From Nocardiopsis chromatogenes YIM 90109 (GTDB lineage: Bacteria > Actinomycetota > Actinomycetes > Streptosporangiales > Streptosporangiaceae): a DNA stretch of 40,607 bases. The stretch lies in assembly GCF_000341185.1 (NCBI RefSeq), contig NZ_ANBH01000098.1, forward strand, positions 1 through 40,607, in the 5' to 3' direction. Both the position numbers and the translations under genes were made by a program. Below, piece after piece: positions 26,612 through 34,630 of the stretch. The stretch's first letter is position 1; the number at the start of each line of letters is the position of its first letter. A model generated the notes under the pieces. That model did no database searches, had not been told where the DNA came from, and worked only from the letters and a program-made list of their open reading frames with translations.

Positions 26612-27319
26612 TCAGCCCGACCGGTGGGCCCCGGCCGGGACGGTCCCGGCGAGGTGGGACAGGACGGAGGTGAAGAAGCCCAGCCCGTCCTCGGAGGGGC
26701 CGGTCAGGGCCTCGACGGCGTGCTCGGGGTGGGGCATCAGTCCCACCACGTTGCCGTGCTCGTTGGCGACCCCGGCGATGTCCCGGTCGGACCCGTTGGG
26801 CGCCTGGCCGGCGTAGCGCACCACCACCCGTCCCGCGCTCTCCAGCGCGTCCAGGGTGGCCGCGTCGGCGGTGTAGCGGCCCTCGCCGCTCTTGAGCACC
26901 ACCGTGATCTCCTCGCCCGTGGTGTAGCGGCCCGTCCAGGCGGTGTCGGCGGACTCCACGCGCAGCCGCTGCTCGCGGTTGATGAAGTGCAGCGACCGGT
27001 TGCGGGTGAGCGCCCCGGGCAGCAGGTGGCTCTCGCACAGGACCTGGAAGCCGTTGCAGATCCCCAGGACGGGCAGCGCGCCGGAGCGGGCGGCGGGCAC
27101 CAGCTCGCCCATCACCGGGGCGAACCGGGCGATGGCGCCGCAGCGGAGGTAGTCGCCGTAGGAGAAGCCGCCGGGCAGCACCACCGCGTCCACCCCCTTG
27201 AGGTCGGCGTCGGCGTGCCAGAGCGGCACGGGTTCGGCGCCGGCGATCCGGACGGCGCGCGCGGCGTCCCGGTCGTCGAGGGATCCGGGGAAGGTGACGA
27301 CGCCCACACGGGCTGTCAT
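26612..27319 (-). CDS. purQ: Phosphoribosylformylglycinamidine synthase subunit PurQ (glutaminase)
   Basis: 235 aa from the ATG at 27319, which has GGAGAG five bases upstream (better than the GTG at 27325). Class I glutamine amidotransferase triad: Cys88 in [10 protein letters not shown], His197 and Glu199 in MPHPEH. The N-terminal [10 protein letters not shown] and [12 protein letters not shown] are typical. It releases ammonia from glutamine for PurL. The next gene upstream on this strand is an RsbW-like ATPase, not purS as in many actinomycetes. Confidence 0.96.
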   Translation of the reverse strand: MTARVGVVTFPGSLDDRDAARAVRIAGAEPVPLWHADADLKGVDAVVLPGGFSYGDYLRCGAIARFAPVMGELVPAARSGALPVLGICNGFQVLCESHLLPGALTRNRSLHFINREQRLRVESADTAWTGRYTTGEEITVVLKSGEGRYTADAATLDALESAGRVVVRYAGQAPNGSDRDIAGVANEHGNVVGLMPHPEHAVEALTGPSEDGLGFFTSVLSHLAGTVPAGAHRSG

Positions 27320-27407
27320 GGGCACTCTCCGATGGGTCGGTGGAGGCGCCGCGGCTCGCGGCGCGGCGAACGGACCGGCCGGTGCCCGCGCGGCGGGCGG
27401 GACCTGG

Positions 27408-27851
27408 TCACGAGGTTACCGGTAGCCGGGCCCCGGGCGCGTCCCGCCCCCCGGGCCGGAGCAACTCGGTGAGCAGCACGGTGGTGCGGCCCCGCCGCCC
27501 CGGCGGCGGGGTGCTCACCCGCACATCGGAGACCAGGCCGTCCATGAGCAGCAGACCGCGCCCGGACTCCCGGTCGGGGGTGGGCGGGCGCGGCGCGGGG
27601 ACGAAGCCGCGCCCCCGGTGGCTGACGGCGATGCGGCAGTGGTCGTCGTCGGTGTGCACGTGGACACGGAACGCGTGGGCGGGGTCGCCGTGCTCGACGG
27701 CGTTGGCGCACGCCTCGGAGGCGGCGGTGAGCAGGCGGAAGACCCGCTCGTCGTCGAGCCCGGCGGCGTGCAGCGCGGACCCGACCCACGCGCGCATCAC
27801 GGAAACGGAGGAGGCCTGTCTGGGGAGGGCGAAGGATATGTCGACGTCCAT
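27408..27851 (-). CDS. RsbW-like ATP-binding (HATPase) regulator with altered G1 box
   Basis: 147 aa from the ATG at 27851, with GAGGAC eight bases upstream; the open frame to 27992 is not family-like. The GHKL fold of anti-sigma/serine kinases is clear: N-box EACANAVEH (Glu46, Asn50, His54), G2 [11 protein letters not shown] and the C-terminal GRTTVLL. The G1 box, normally D-x-G-x-G, reads HRGRG, with His78 replacing the Asp that contacts the adenine ring of ATP. ATP binding may be weak or changed. Such proteins usually bind an anti-anti-sigma factor or sigma factor; no partner gene is adjacent, though a SigR-type sigma factor starts 760 bp away. It lies between purS and purQ on the same strand. 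Confidence 0.82.
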   Translation of the reverse strand: MDVDISFALPRQASSVSVMRAWVGSALHAAGLDDERVFRLLTAASEACANAVEHGDPAHAFRVHVHTDDDHCRIAVSHRGRGFVPAPRPPTPDRESGRGLLLMDGLVSDVRVSTPPPGRRGRTTVLLTELLRPGGRDAPGARLPVTS

Positions 27852-27916
27852 GCTGGATGTCCTCGGTTCCCCGCTGTCGGTGGCGCTACTACCACCGCTG
27901 CCCGTGGCTCCGGCGA

Positions 27917-27965
27917 TGAAACGGGCACTTCGGGCCCTGCGTCCGTGAAACGGGGCCTTCCGGGC
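27917..27965. repeat. Imperfect 20-bp direct repeat between purS and the RsbW-like gene
   Basis: TGAAACGGGCACTTCGGGCC (27917) and TGAAACGGGGCCTTCCGGGC (27946) are 29 bp apart and identical at most positions. They lie 66-115 bases upstream of the RsbW-like start within a 247-bp gap after purS. They may be regulator sites or part of the purS terminator. Confidence 0.4.
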
Positions 27966-28098
27966 GCGCGCCCCGGCCCCGACCGCGTCCACCTCGGGAG
28001 AAGCGGCCTCGCAGGGAGGGGTATACGTTCGTTACCTGCGGGTGGCGCGGTCGTCGCGGACGGCGCCCCCGCCCGGCGGCCGCTCCGCCGTCCGGCCC

Positions 28099-28344
28099 CT
28101 ACTCGGCGACGCGGAGCTCGAAGTCCTCGATCACGGGGTTGGCGAGCAGGGTCTCGGCCAGGCGGCGGACCTCCTCCAGGCGGGCCTCGTCGGCCTCGCC
28201 GTCGACCTCCACCTCGAAGCGCTTGCCCTGGCGCACCTGCTCGACCCCGGGGAAGCCGAGGCGGCCGCAGGCCCCCACGATCGCCTGCCCCTGCGGGTCC
28301 AGGATCTCGGGCTTGAGCATGACGTCGACGATGACGCGGGCCAC
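28099..28344 (-). CDS. purS: Phosphoribosylformylglycinamidine synthase subunit PurS
   Basis: 81 aa, GTG start with GGAGG upstream. Matches PurS throughout: ARVIVDVMLKPEILDPQGQA, VRQGKRFEVEVDG and ETLLANPVIEDFEL. PurS dimers bridge PurL and PurQ and help pass ammonia. It is the first gene of the minus-strand purine cluster and is divergent from the SigR-type sigma factor gene, with a 267-bp shared control region. Confidence 0.95.
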   Translation of the reverse strand: MARVIVDVMLKPEILDPQGQAIVGACGRLGFPGVEQVRQGKRFEVEVDGEADEARLEEVRRLAETLLANPVIEDFELRVAE

Positions 28345-28566
28345 GGTTCCTCCGGCTGGTCTGGGAGTGGAGTCGAGGGAGCAGGGAAAGCGTACGGTAC
28401 CTGCGGCGTCGGCCGGGTAGCGGGACCCCGGGCGCCCCCCCTGGGCGGGCGGGGAAGGTAAAGGTCTGCGCCGGAAATTCCCGATTTGCGGGCCGATACG
28501 TGTTCCGTGATGCGCATCACCCGGGTAGCTGTCATCATTCGGCGCTAGTCTGCGCGTCTAACAGTT

Positions 28567-28584
28567 CGGTACCGATCGGTACCG
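28567..28584. promoter_or_regulatory. 18-bp perfect palindrome before the sigma factor gene
   Basis: CGGTACCGATCGGTACCG is a perfect palindrome and also contains a direct repeat of TCGGTACCG (28566 and 28576). It ends 17 bases before the ribosome site and 27 before the TTG start of the sigma gene, in the divergent region with purS. A dimeric repressor could cover it and block expression. Confidence 0.6.
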
Positions 28585-28611
28585 GACACCCGGTCGTCCC
28601 AAGGGGGAGTT

Positions 28612-29217
28612 TTGACGACCATCGAACTGGAGCGCACCGCCCCGCAGGCCGAGGAGCAGGACAAGGGCCTCGACTTCGCGGAGGCCGTGGCCCCGTACGC
28701 GGACCAGCTCTACCCGACGGCGCTGCGGATGACCCGCAACGCCGCCGACGCCGAGGACCTGGTGCAGGAGACCTTCGCCAAGGCCTTCGCCAACTTCCAC
28801 CAGTTCAAGGCCGGCACCAACCTCCGGGCCTGGCTGTACCGCATCCTCACCAACACCTTCATCAACGGATACCGCAAGAAGCAGCGCGAGCCGCGCCAGG
28901 ACTCCACCGACGAGATCAAGGACTGGCAGCTGGCCGCCGCCGAGGCGCACACCTCCACCGGCGCCCGGTCCGCCGAGGCCGAGGTGCTCGACCACATGCC
29001 CGACTCCGGGATCCGCTCGGCCCTGGCCGCGCTCCCCGAGGAGTTCCGCCTGGTCGTCTACCTCGTCGACGTGGAGGGCTTCTCCTACAAGGAGGTCGCC
29101 GCGCGCATGGGCACGCCGCTCGGCACGGTGATGTCGCGGCTGCACCGCGCCCGCCGCCAGCTCCGCGAGCAGCTCGGGGAGTACGCCCGCGAGCGCGGGG
29201 GGAACGCCGCCGCCTGA
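28612..29217 (+). CDS. sigR: ECF RNA polymerase sigma factor, SigR type
   Basis: 201 aa, TTG start with AAGGGGGAG just upstream. Very close to Streptomyces SigR: region 2 ([49 protein letters not shown]), the linker [21 protein letters not shown] and region 4 ([42 protein letters not shown]). SigR drives the thiol-oxidative stress regulon (thioredoxins, mycothiol) and is normally held by the zinc anti-sigma factor RsrA encoded directly after it. No rsrA-like frame (HxxxCxxC) follows; 488 bp of non-coding DNA do. Either the anti-sigma gene is elsewhere or control is different. An 18-bp palindrome lies upstream. Confidence 0.9.
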   Translation: MTTIELERTAPQAEEQDKGLDFAEAVAPYADQLYPTALRMTRNAADAEDLVQETFAKAFANFHQFKAGTNLRAWLYRILTNTFINGYRKKQREPRQDSTDEIKDWQLAAAEAHTSTGARSAEAEVLDHMPDSGIRSALAALPEEFRLVVYLVDVEGFSYKEVAARMGTPLGTVMSRLHRARRQLREQLGEYARERGGNAAA

Positions 29218-29457
29218 GCGGCCGCCGCACCCCGCCCCGGGCGCGCACCGCCGCGCCCCCGGTGCCCCCGCGCCCCTTCGGGCCCTTCCCGCGCCCCCGC
29301 ATCTCCCGCGACGCTCACTTCGGGTGAACACCCGTGACCGTCGCCACCCAGATAAGTCACCCTGAGTAGTCGAACCCGCGGCGTTCGTGGCCGGTCCCCA
29401 CTCCCCGGGGGCCGGCCGCCCGCGTGTGCAGGGGGAGGGGGTGGCGGGTGCTCGGGG

Positions 29458-29498
29458 GTCCGAATTTTTCTTCGGACGGCCTTGTGCTTCCTAGGAAG
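29458..29498. promoter_or_regulatory. Hairpin followed by the palindrome CTTCCTAGGAAG
   Basis: GTCCGAA-TTTTTC-TTCGGAC (29458-29477) forms a 7-bp stem with a 6-base loop. Nine bases later comes the perfect 12-bp palindrome CTTCCTAGGAAG (29487-29498), about 210 bp before the E1 alpha start. Candidate terminator plus operator. Confidence 0.4.
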
Positions 29499-29571
29499 TC
29501 CTGGTAGTTGCGGTTTTCCCGGTCTCGGGGATCATGGGCCCGCAGCCGAAAAGGTGGCGCCGGGGCTTGCG

Positions 29572-29605
29572 CTGGGCATGGTGAGGTCTGTCACGATATG
29601 CCCAG
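29572..29605 (+). promoter_or_regulatory. Compound inverted repeat upstream of the dehydrogenase operon
   Basis: Outer arms CTGGGCAT / ATGCCCAG (8 bp, perfect) enclose inner arms GTGA / TCAC, giving an extended hairpin or a two-tier operator. It ends 100 bases before the E1 alpha start codon, in the expected promoter or 5' leader. Confidence 0.5.
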
Positions 29606-29705
29606 GGCCGCCCGACAGACCCGTTACCCCGGGTGAGCGGGCGGAGGACCGGCCGGCGGCGTCCACCCACGCGGCTCGGCCCCGACGTACCCGAGGAGCG
29701 ATCAG

Positions 29706-30821
29706 GTGTCGGACACCACCGCGCACGACGAACCGGAGCTCGTCCAGCTCCTGACACCCGACGGGGAGCTGGTGACGCACCCCGACTACCCGCTGGAGGT
29801 CGACGCCGACCAGGCCCGGTCGCTCTACCGCGACCTGGTGCTGGTGCGCCGCGTGGACACCGAGGCGGTGGCCCTGCAGCGCCAGGGCGAACTGGGCCTG
29901 TGGGCGTCGCTGCTGGGGCAGGAGGCCGCACAGATCGGCTCCGGCCGCGCCCTGCGCGATGGCGACATGGCCTTCCCCTCCTACCGCGAGCACGGCGTCG
30001 CCTGGTGCCGCGGCATCGCCCCCAAGGAACTGCTCGGCATGTTCCGGGGCGTCACCAACGGCGGGTGGGACCCCGCCGAACACGGCTTCCAGCTCTACAC
30101 CATCGTCATCGGCAGCCAGGCGCTGCACGCCACCGGCTACGCCATGGGCGTCCAGCGGGACGGCGCCGTCGGCGACGACGGCGAGGCGGTCATCGCCTAC
30201 TTCGGCGACGGCGCCACCAGCCAGGGCGACACCAACGAGGCGTTCAACTTCGCCGCCGTCAACAACGCCCCGGTGGTGTTCTTCTGCCAGAACAACCAGT
30301 GGGCCATCTCCGAGCCGCTGGACCGCCAGTCGCGGGTGCCGATCTACAGGCGCGCCTCCGGCTTCGGCTTCCCCGGCGTGCGGGTCGACGGCAACGACGT
30401 GCTGGCCACCCTGGCGGTGACCCGGGCCGCGCTGCACAACGCCCGGGAGGGCAACGGGCCCACCCTGATCGAGGCGTTCACCTACCGGATGGGCGCCCAC
30501 ACCACCAACGACGACCCCACCCGCTACCGGGCCTCCGCCGAGCTGGAGGAGTGGAAGCGCAAGGACCCCATCCTGCGGCTGCGGACCTACCTGGAGAAGC
30601 AGGGCCTGGCCGACGAGGCGTTCTTCGCGGGCGTCGACGAGGAGGCCGACCGGATCGGCGAGCAGGTGCGCGCCGAGTGCCGCGCCCTGCCGGACCCCGG
30701 CCCCCTGGAGATCTTCGACGAGGTCTACGCCGAGCCCAACGTCCACATCGACCGCCAGCGGGCGGACTTCGCCGACTACCTCGCGTCCTTCGAGGACGCC
30801 GGGGCCGAAGGGGGTCGCTGA
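29706..30821 (+). CDS. pdhA: 2-oxoacid dehydrogenase E1 component, alpha subunit (pyruvate or branched-chain)
   Basis: 371 aa, GTG start with GAGGAGCG eight bases upstream. Thiamine diphosphate site YFGDGATSQGDTNEAFNFAA (residues 165-184) ending in CQNNQWAIS, the phosphorylation-loop-like HTTNDDPTRYR and the N-terminal LQRQGELGLWASLLGQEAAQ. It resembles Bacillus PdhA and also the mycobacterial protein first called PdhA that works in branched-chain 2-oxoacid breakdown, so substrate is open: pyruvate, or the keto acids of Val/Leu/Ile that feed branched fatty acid synthesis. Forms an alpha2beta2 enzyme with the next gene, 3 bp away. No E3 gene is in the operon. The symbol reflects the closest named family, not proven substrate. 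Confidence 0.88.
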   Translation: MSDTTAHDEPELVQLLTPDGELVTHPDYPLEVDADQARSLYRDLVLVRRVDTEAVALQRQGELGLWASLLGQEAAQIGSGRALRDGDMAFPSYREHGVAWCRGIAPKELLGMFRGVTNGGWDPAEHGFQLYTIVIGSQALHATGYAMGVQRDGAVGDDGEAVIAYFGDGATSQGDTNEAFNFAAVNNAPVVFFCQNNQWAISEPLDRQSRVPIYRRASGFGFPGVRVDGNDVLATLAVTRAALHNAREGNGPTLIEAFTYRMGAHTTNDDPTRYRASAELEEWKRKDPILRLRTYLEKQGLADEAFFAGVDEEADRIGEQVRAECRALPDPGPLEIFDEVYAEPNVHIDRQRADFADYLASFEDAGAEGGR

Positions 30822-30824
30822 CCG

Positions 30825-31805
30825 ATGAGCACCAACCTGACCATCGGCAAGGCCATCAACGCGGGGCTGCGCCGCGCCATGGAGACCGACCCCAAGGTCC
30901 TGGTCATGGGTGAGGACGTGGGCCGCCTGGGCGGCGTCTTCCGGGTCACCGACCAGCTGCACAAGGACTTCGGCGCCGACCGGGTCATCGACACCCCGCT
31001 GGCCGAGTCCGGCATCGTCGGCACCGCCATCGGCCTGGCCCTGCGCGGCTACCGGCCGGTGTGCGAGATCCAGTTCGACGGGTTCTTCTTCCCCGCCGCC
31101 AACCAGACCTTCACCCAGCTCGCGAAGCTGCGCCGCCGCTCGGCGGGCAAGGTGAGCGTCCCGGTCGTGCTGCGCATCCCCTACGGCGGCGGCATCGGCG
31201 CGGTGGAGCACCACAGCGAGTCCCCCGAGGCCTACTTCGCGCACACCGCGGGGCTGAGGGTGGTCACCGTCGCCAACGCGGTGGACGCCTACTGGATGAT
31301 CCAGCAGGCCATCCGGAGCGACGACCCCGTCGTCTTCCTGGAGCCCAAGCGCCGCTACTACGAGAAGGCCGAGGTCGACACCGGTGCGGCGCTGGAGAGC
31401 GCGGCGCCGATGGGCGGGGCCCGCATCGCCCGCCCGGGGACCGACGCCACCCTGCTCGCCTACGGCCCCATGGTCAAGACCGCCCTGCAGGCGGCGGAGG
31501 CCGACGAGGAGCGCTCCATCGAGGTCATCGACCTGCGCTCGATCAGCCCGGTCGACTACGCGACGGTGACCGAGTCGGTGCGCCGCACCGGCCGCCTGGT
31601 CATCGCGCACGAGGCGCCGCTCAGCCTCGGCCCCGGCGCCGAGATCGCCGCGCGCGTCACCGAGGAGTGCTTCTACCACCTGGAGTCCCCGGTGGTCCGG
31701 GTCGCCGCCTTCGACACCCCCTACCCGCAGTCCCGGCTGGAGGAGCACTACCTGCCGGACCTGGACCGGGTGCTGGACGGGGTCGACCGGGCGTTCGCGT
31801 ACTAA
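30825..31805 (+). CDS. 2-oxoacid dehydrogenase E1 component, beta subunit
   Basis: 326 aa. Standard E1 beta: MGEDVGRLGGVFRVTDQL, DTPLAESGIVGTAIGLALRG, EIQFDGFFFPAANQ, RIPYGGGIGAVEHHSES and the C-terminal domain EVIDLRSISPVDYATV with RVAAFDTPYP. It completes the thiamine diphosphate active sites at the alpha/beta interface and decarboxylates the 2-oxoacid, passing the acyl group to the E2 lipoyl arm. Starts 3 bp after the alpha gene and ends 18 bp before E2, so the three are one operon. Confidence 0.92.
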   Translation: MSTNLTIGKAINAGLRRAMETDPKVLVMGEDVGRLGGVFRVTDQLHKDFGADRVIDTPLAESGIVGTAIGLALRGYRPVCEIQFDGFFFPAANQTFTQLAKLRRRSAGKVSVPVVLRIPYGGGIGAVEHHSESPEAYFAHTAGLRVVTVANAVDAYWMIQQAIRSDDPVVFLEPKRRYYEKAEVDTGAALESAAPMGGARIARPGTDATLLAYGPMVKTALQAAEADEERSIEVIDLRSISPVDYATVTESVRRTGRLVIAHEAPLSLGPGAEIAARVTEECFYHLESPVVRVAAFDTPYPQSRLEEHYLPDLDRVLDGVDRAFAY

Positions 31806-31823
31806 GGGGAGTCGGAGAAGAGC

Positions 31824-33260
31824 ATGGCGCACAGTGGCATTCAGGAGTTCCGGCTGCCCGACGTCGGCGAGGGCCTGGTCGACGCCGAGATCCTGCAGTG
31901 GTACGTCCAGCCGGGTGACCGGGTCGAGGTCAACCAGATGATCTGCGAGATCGAGACCGCCAAGGCCGCGGTGGAGCTGCCCAGCCCGTACGCGGGCACG
32001 GTGCACGAGCTGCTGGCCGAGGCGGGGGCCACGGTCGAGGTCGGAAGCCCGATCATCCGGGTGGACGACGGCAGCGGCGCGGGCGGCGGCGACGGGTCGG
32101 CCGGGGCCGCCGGGGCGCAGGCGTCCCCGGAGCCCGCCTCGGACACCGAGGAGAAGAAGGAGAAGCCCCTCGTCGGCTACGGCGAGAAGGCCGGCTCCAC
32201 CAAGCGGCGCCCGCGGCGCCGCCCGGCGGCCGCCGCGAACGGGAGCGGGCCCGCACCGGCCCAGGCCGAAGCGGCCGCGCCGGTGCAGGAAGACCCTGCG
32301 CCGGTGCGCGAACGGCCCGCAGAGGAGAAGGCGGCGCAGGGCCCCGTCCTGACCAAGCCGCCCGTACGCAAGCTGGCCAAGGACCTGGGCGTGGACCTGC
32401 GGACGGTGGAGCCCACCGGCGAGGGCGGCCTCGTCACCCGCGATGACGTGCGGCGCGCCGCGGAGGGCGCTTCCGCCGCTCCCGCGGAGGCACCGGCCGC
32501 CGCCCCGGCGGCTCCCGAGGCCCCGGCGGCCGCCGCCCCGGCGGCGGACCGGTCGGCGCTGGAGGAGCGGATCCCGGTCAAGGGGGTGCGCAAGCGCACC
32601 GCCGCGGCGATGGTGGGCAGCGCGTTCACCGCCCCGCACGTCACCGAGTTCCTGCAGGTGGACGTCACCAAGACGATGAAGGCGGTGCGGCGGCTGCGCG
32701 AGCGGCCGGAGTTCGCCGGCACCAAGGTGTCGCCGCTGCTGCTCGTGGCGCGGGCGCTGCTGACGGCGGTCCGGCGGCACCCGGAGATCAACGCCTCCTG
32801 GGATGAGCAGGCCCAGGAGATCGTGCTCAAGAAGTACGTGAACCTGGGCATCGCGGCGGCGACCGAGCGCGGCCTGGTGGTCCCCAACGTCAAGGACGCG
32901 CACGCCAAGCCGCTGCCGGACCTGGCGCGGGACCTGCAGGCGCTGACCGAGACGGCGCGGACGGGCAAGACGTCCCCGGCGGACATGACCGGCGGGACGA
33001 TCACCATCACCAACGTCGGCGTCTTCGGCGTCGACGCGGGCACGCCCATCCTCAACCCCGGCGAGGCGGCGATCCTGGCGTTCGGCCAGATCCGCGACAT
33101 GCCCTGGGCACACAAGGGGAAGCTGAAGCTGCGGAAGGTGACGACGCTGTCCCTGTCCTTCGACCACCGCCTGGTCGACGGCGAGCTGGGCTCGAAGGTC
33201 CTCCGGGACATCGGCGCCATGCTGGAGGACCCCGAGGGCGTCGCCCTGGCCTGGGGCTGA
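31824..33260 (+). CDS. 2-oxoacid dehydrogenase E2 component (dihydrolipoamide acyltransferase)
   Basis: 478 aa; GGAGAAG precedes the ATG. Domains: one lipoyl domain (about 6-82) with lipoylated Lys47 in EIETAKAAVEL; an Ala/Pro/Glu linker with a basic patch (STKRRPRRRPAAAA); a peripheral subunit-binding domain (about 178-213, PPVRKLAKDLGVDL...GLVTRDDV); a second Ala/Pro linker; and the catalytic domain (about 250-478) with His448 and Asp452 in SFDHRLVDGE. It forms the core of the complex and makes the acyl-CoA. The binding domain would dock E1 and an E3 encoded elsewhere. Confidence 0.93.
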   Translation: MAHSGIQEFRLPDVGEGLVDAEILQWYVQPGDRVEVNQMICEIETAKAAVELPSPYAGTVHELLAEAGATVEVGSPIIRVDDGSGAGGGDGSAGAAGAQASPEPASDTEEKKEKPLVGYGEKAGSTKRRPRRRPAAAANGSGPAPAQAEAAAPVQEDPAPVRERPAEEKAAQGPVLTKPPVRKLAKDLGVDLRTVEPTGEGGLVTRDDVRRAAEGASAAPAEAPAAAPAAPEAPAAAAPAADRSALEERIPVKGVRKRTAAAMVGSAFTAPHVTEFLQVDVTKTMKAVRRLRERPEFAGTKVSPLLLVARALLTAVRRHPEINASWDEQAQEIVLKKYVNLGIAAATERGLVVPNVKDAHAKPLPDLARDLQALTETARTGKTSPADMTGGTITITNVGVFGVDAGTPILNPGEAAILAFGQIRDMPWAHKGKLKLRKVTTLSLSFDHRLVDGELGSKVLRDIGAMLEDPEGVALAWG

Positions 33261-33285
33261 CGTCCCGCCCTGGAGGTCGCCGAGG

Positions 33286-33317
33286 GCCCCGGCGGTGCGG
33301 AGGCGCACCGCCGGGGC
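33286..33317 (+). terminator. Terminator of the 2-oxoacid dehydrogenase operon
   Basis: A perfect 13-bp stem, GCCCCGGCGGTGC (33286-33298) and GCACCGCCGGGGC (33305-33317), with a 6-base loop, 25 bases after the E2 stop. Confidence 0.82.
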
Positions 33318-33728
33318 GCCTCTGTTCCGGGGCCGTCCGAAGGGGGCCGCGCTCAGAACCCCGTCAAAGCCCGTGGGGGAGGGAACGCGGGTTCTCCGGA
33401 CCGGTCGGCCGGTCGGCCGCTGGTGGGGCTCGGCGCCATCGACTCCGACCGAATGCCGTGCTCGTCGGCACGATCGCAGGGGGCGGCCTCGGACGCACCG
33501 GAGCGGCCCGGGGCCGGACTCTCGATGTGACCTCGTCGTCTTCGGCTCGGGCGGACGCGTCGCCGCCAGGGGCGGAGAGCCTCGGCCCGCCGCATCGGCC
33601 GCTCGCGTCCGCCCCGCTCCGGCCGCCTGGGCGGAACTCCGACCGCCGTGCGGCTCCCCGCGAAGGCCTCACCCGCCCCGGCCTCTGGGGGTAACCCCGG
33701 CCGCTGCACGCGCCTTCCGGCGAAGACG
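33318..33728. other. Intergenic stretch, no feature seen
   Basis: About 410 bp between the terminator of the dehydrogenase operon and the end of the convergent PhzF gene. Overlapping short frames on both strands are Arg/Pro/Gly-rich and none has a ribosome site or family motif. Apart from a short CGTGC/GCACG repeat near 33460 I see nothing. Confidence 0.4.
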
Positions 33729-34478
33729 TCAGAGGACGCCCTCGTCGGCCACACCCCCGCCGATGTCGACGGTGCCGTCCGGGGCCGGGCGGGTGCGGAT
33801 GAGGGACGCCTTGCCCTGGCGGATGTCCAGGGGGCGGTTCAGTTCACCGGCGAGGACCAGGGCGGCGGCGCCGGTGGCCTCGTCCTCGGTCACGTCGCCC
33901 CGGCGGGGGAAGCCGCGGGCGCGGACCCGTCCCCCCTCCTCGTCGATCCACGCCCAGGCGTACAGCCAGCCCCGGCCTTCGGGCGGCCCGGGAAGCGCCT
34001 CCACCGCCTCGGCGGAGGGGTAGCGCTCGGTACGGCGGCCCGCGGCCCATTCCGGACGGGCGCGGATCCACACGGTGCCGTCGGCGTCCTCGCGCACGGG
34101 CACGGTGCCCGCCTCGGGGCGCAGCGCCTCCACCGGGTGGCCGGACCGCCGCAGCAGCCACGCGGTGCCCACCAGCGGGTGCCCGGCGAAGGGCAGGCGG
34201 ACGCTCGGCGTGTAGATGTCGACGGCCCCGGTGTCCGGGTCGTCGACGAACACGGTCTCGCTGAACCCGAGCCGCGCCGCCAGGGCCCGGCGCGCCCGGC
34301 GGTCCGGGAGCACGGCCCCGTCGAGGACGACGCCCAGGGGGTTGCCCCCGCCGCCGGACCCGGTGAACACGCGCAGGACGCGCACGGCAGGAGAGCCGGG
34401 AAGGAGGGCGGCGGGCGGGCCGGGCGCCTCGTCGGCGGATCCGGTTGCGGCGTCGTCGTTGCTCACAGGAGGATTCAA
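33729..34478 (-). CDS. PhzF-family isomerase
   Basis: 249 aa, TTG start at 34478 with GGAAGG six bases upstream; a GTG at 34466 is an alternative. PhzF/diaminopimelate-epimerase fold: VRVLRVFTGSGGGGNPLGVVLDG, FSETVFV (Glu at the position of the PhzF catalytic acid), PFAGHPLVGTAWLL and the C-terminal GDVTEDEATGAAAL. PhzF isomerises a dihydro-anthranilate in phenazine synthesis, but most family members stand alone with unknown substrate, as here. The length of about 250 is slightly below the usual 260-300. No phenazine genes are near. Confidence 0.85.
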   Translation of the reverse strand: MNPPVSNDDAATGSADEAPGPPAALLPGSPAVRVLRVFTGSGGGGNPLGVVLDGAVLPDRRARRALAARLGFSETVFVDDPDTGAVDIYTPSVRLPFAGHPLVGTAWLLRRSGHPVEALRPEAGTVPVREDADGTVWIRARPEWAAGRRTERYPSAEAVEALPGPPEGRGWLYAWAWIDEEGGRVRARGFPRRGDVTEDEATGAAALVLAGELNRPLDIRQGKASLIRTRPAPDGTVDIGGGVADEGVL

Positions 34479-34578
34479 CCACCGCCTTCCGGGCGTGCGG
34501 AGTTTCGTCCGGGTATGGGGGGTGATGACGCATGTCCGTGTCCGGCCGCGCCGAGGCCCTCCCTAGGCGCCCGCACGG

Positions 34579-34588
34579 GTGATATCAC
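34579..34588. promoter_or_regulatory. 10-bp palindrome upstream of the small DUF6221-like gene
   Basis: GTGATATCAC, a perfect palindrome, lies 42 bases before the GTG start at 34631. Candidate operator; short palindromes arise by chance. Confidence 0.3.
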
Positions 34589-34630
34589 GACGCGTGAGGG
34601 CGCAGCCGCAGGTGAAGGGAGCATGGTCGC

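Larger units (their letters stand above)
29218..29705. other. Non-coding region between sigR and the 2-oxoacid dehydrogenase operon
   Basis: No rsrA or other credible gene. It contains several symmetric elements: a GTCCGAA/TTCGGAC hairpin (29458-29477) with a T-rich loop, a 12-bp palindrome (29487-29498) and a compound inverted repeat (29572-29605). The first may end sigR transcription; the others are placed to regulate the next operon. Confidence 0.5.

Noticed and set aside
28008-28030. GGGTAT near the purS-RsbW gap as a SigB-type -10 element
   Set aside because: No GTTT -35 at the right distance, and it faces away from the RsbW-like gene.
28472-28507. GGAAAT followed by GTGTT as a SigR-type autoregulatory promoter
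   Set aside because: The spacing is about 24 bases rather than the 18 or so expected for SigR promoters.
28529-28551. CTGTCA and TAGTCT as a housekeeping promoter for sigR
   Set aside because: Only 11 bases separate the two hexamers, too few for a sigma-70 type promoter.
29218-29340. A possible frameshifted rsrA after sigR
   Set aside because: No HxxxCxxC pattern or RsrA-like sequence in any frame of the following 488 bp.
29532-33308. A 1258-codon open frame on the minus strand opposite the dehydrogenase operon
   Set aside because: Antisense to E1 alpha, E1 beta and E2, all well supported; low-complexity Gly/Leu/Val/Asp composition and no family motif.
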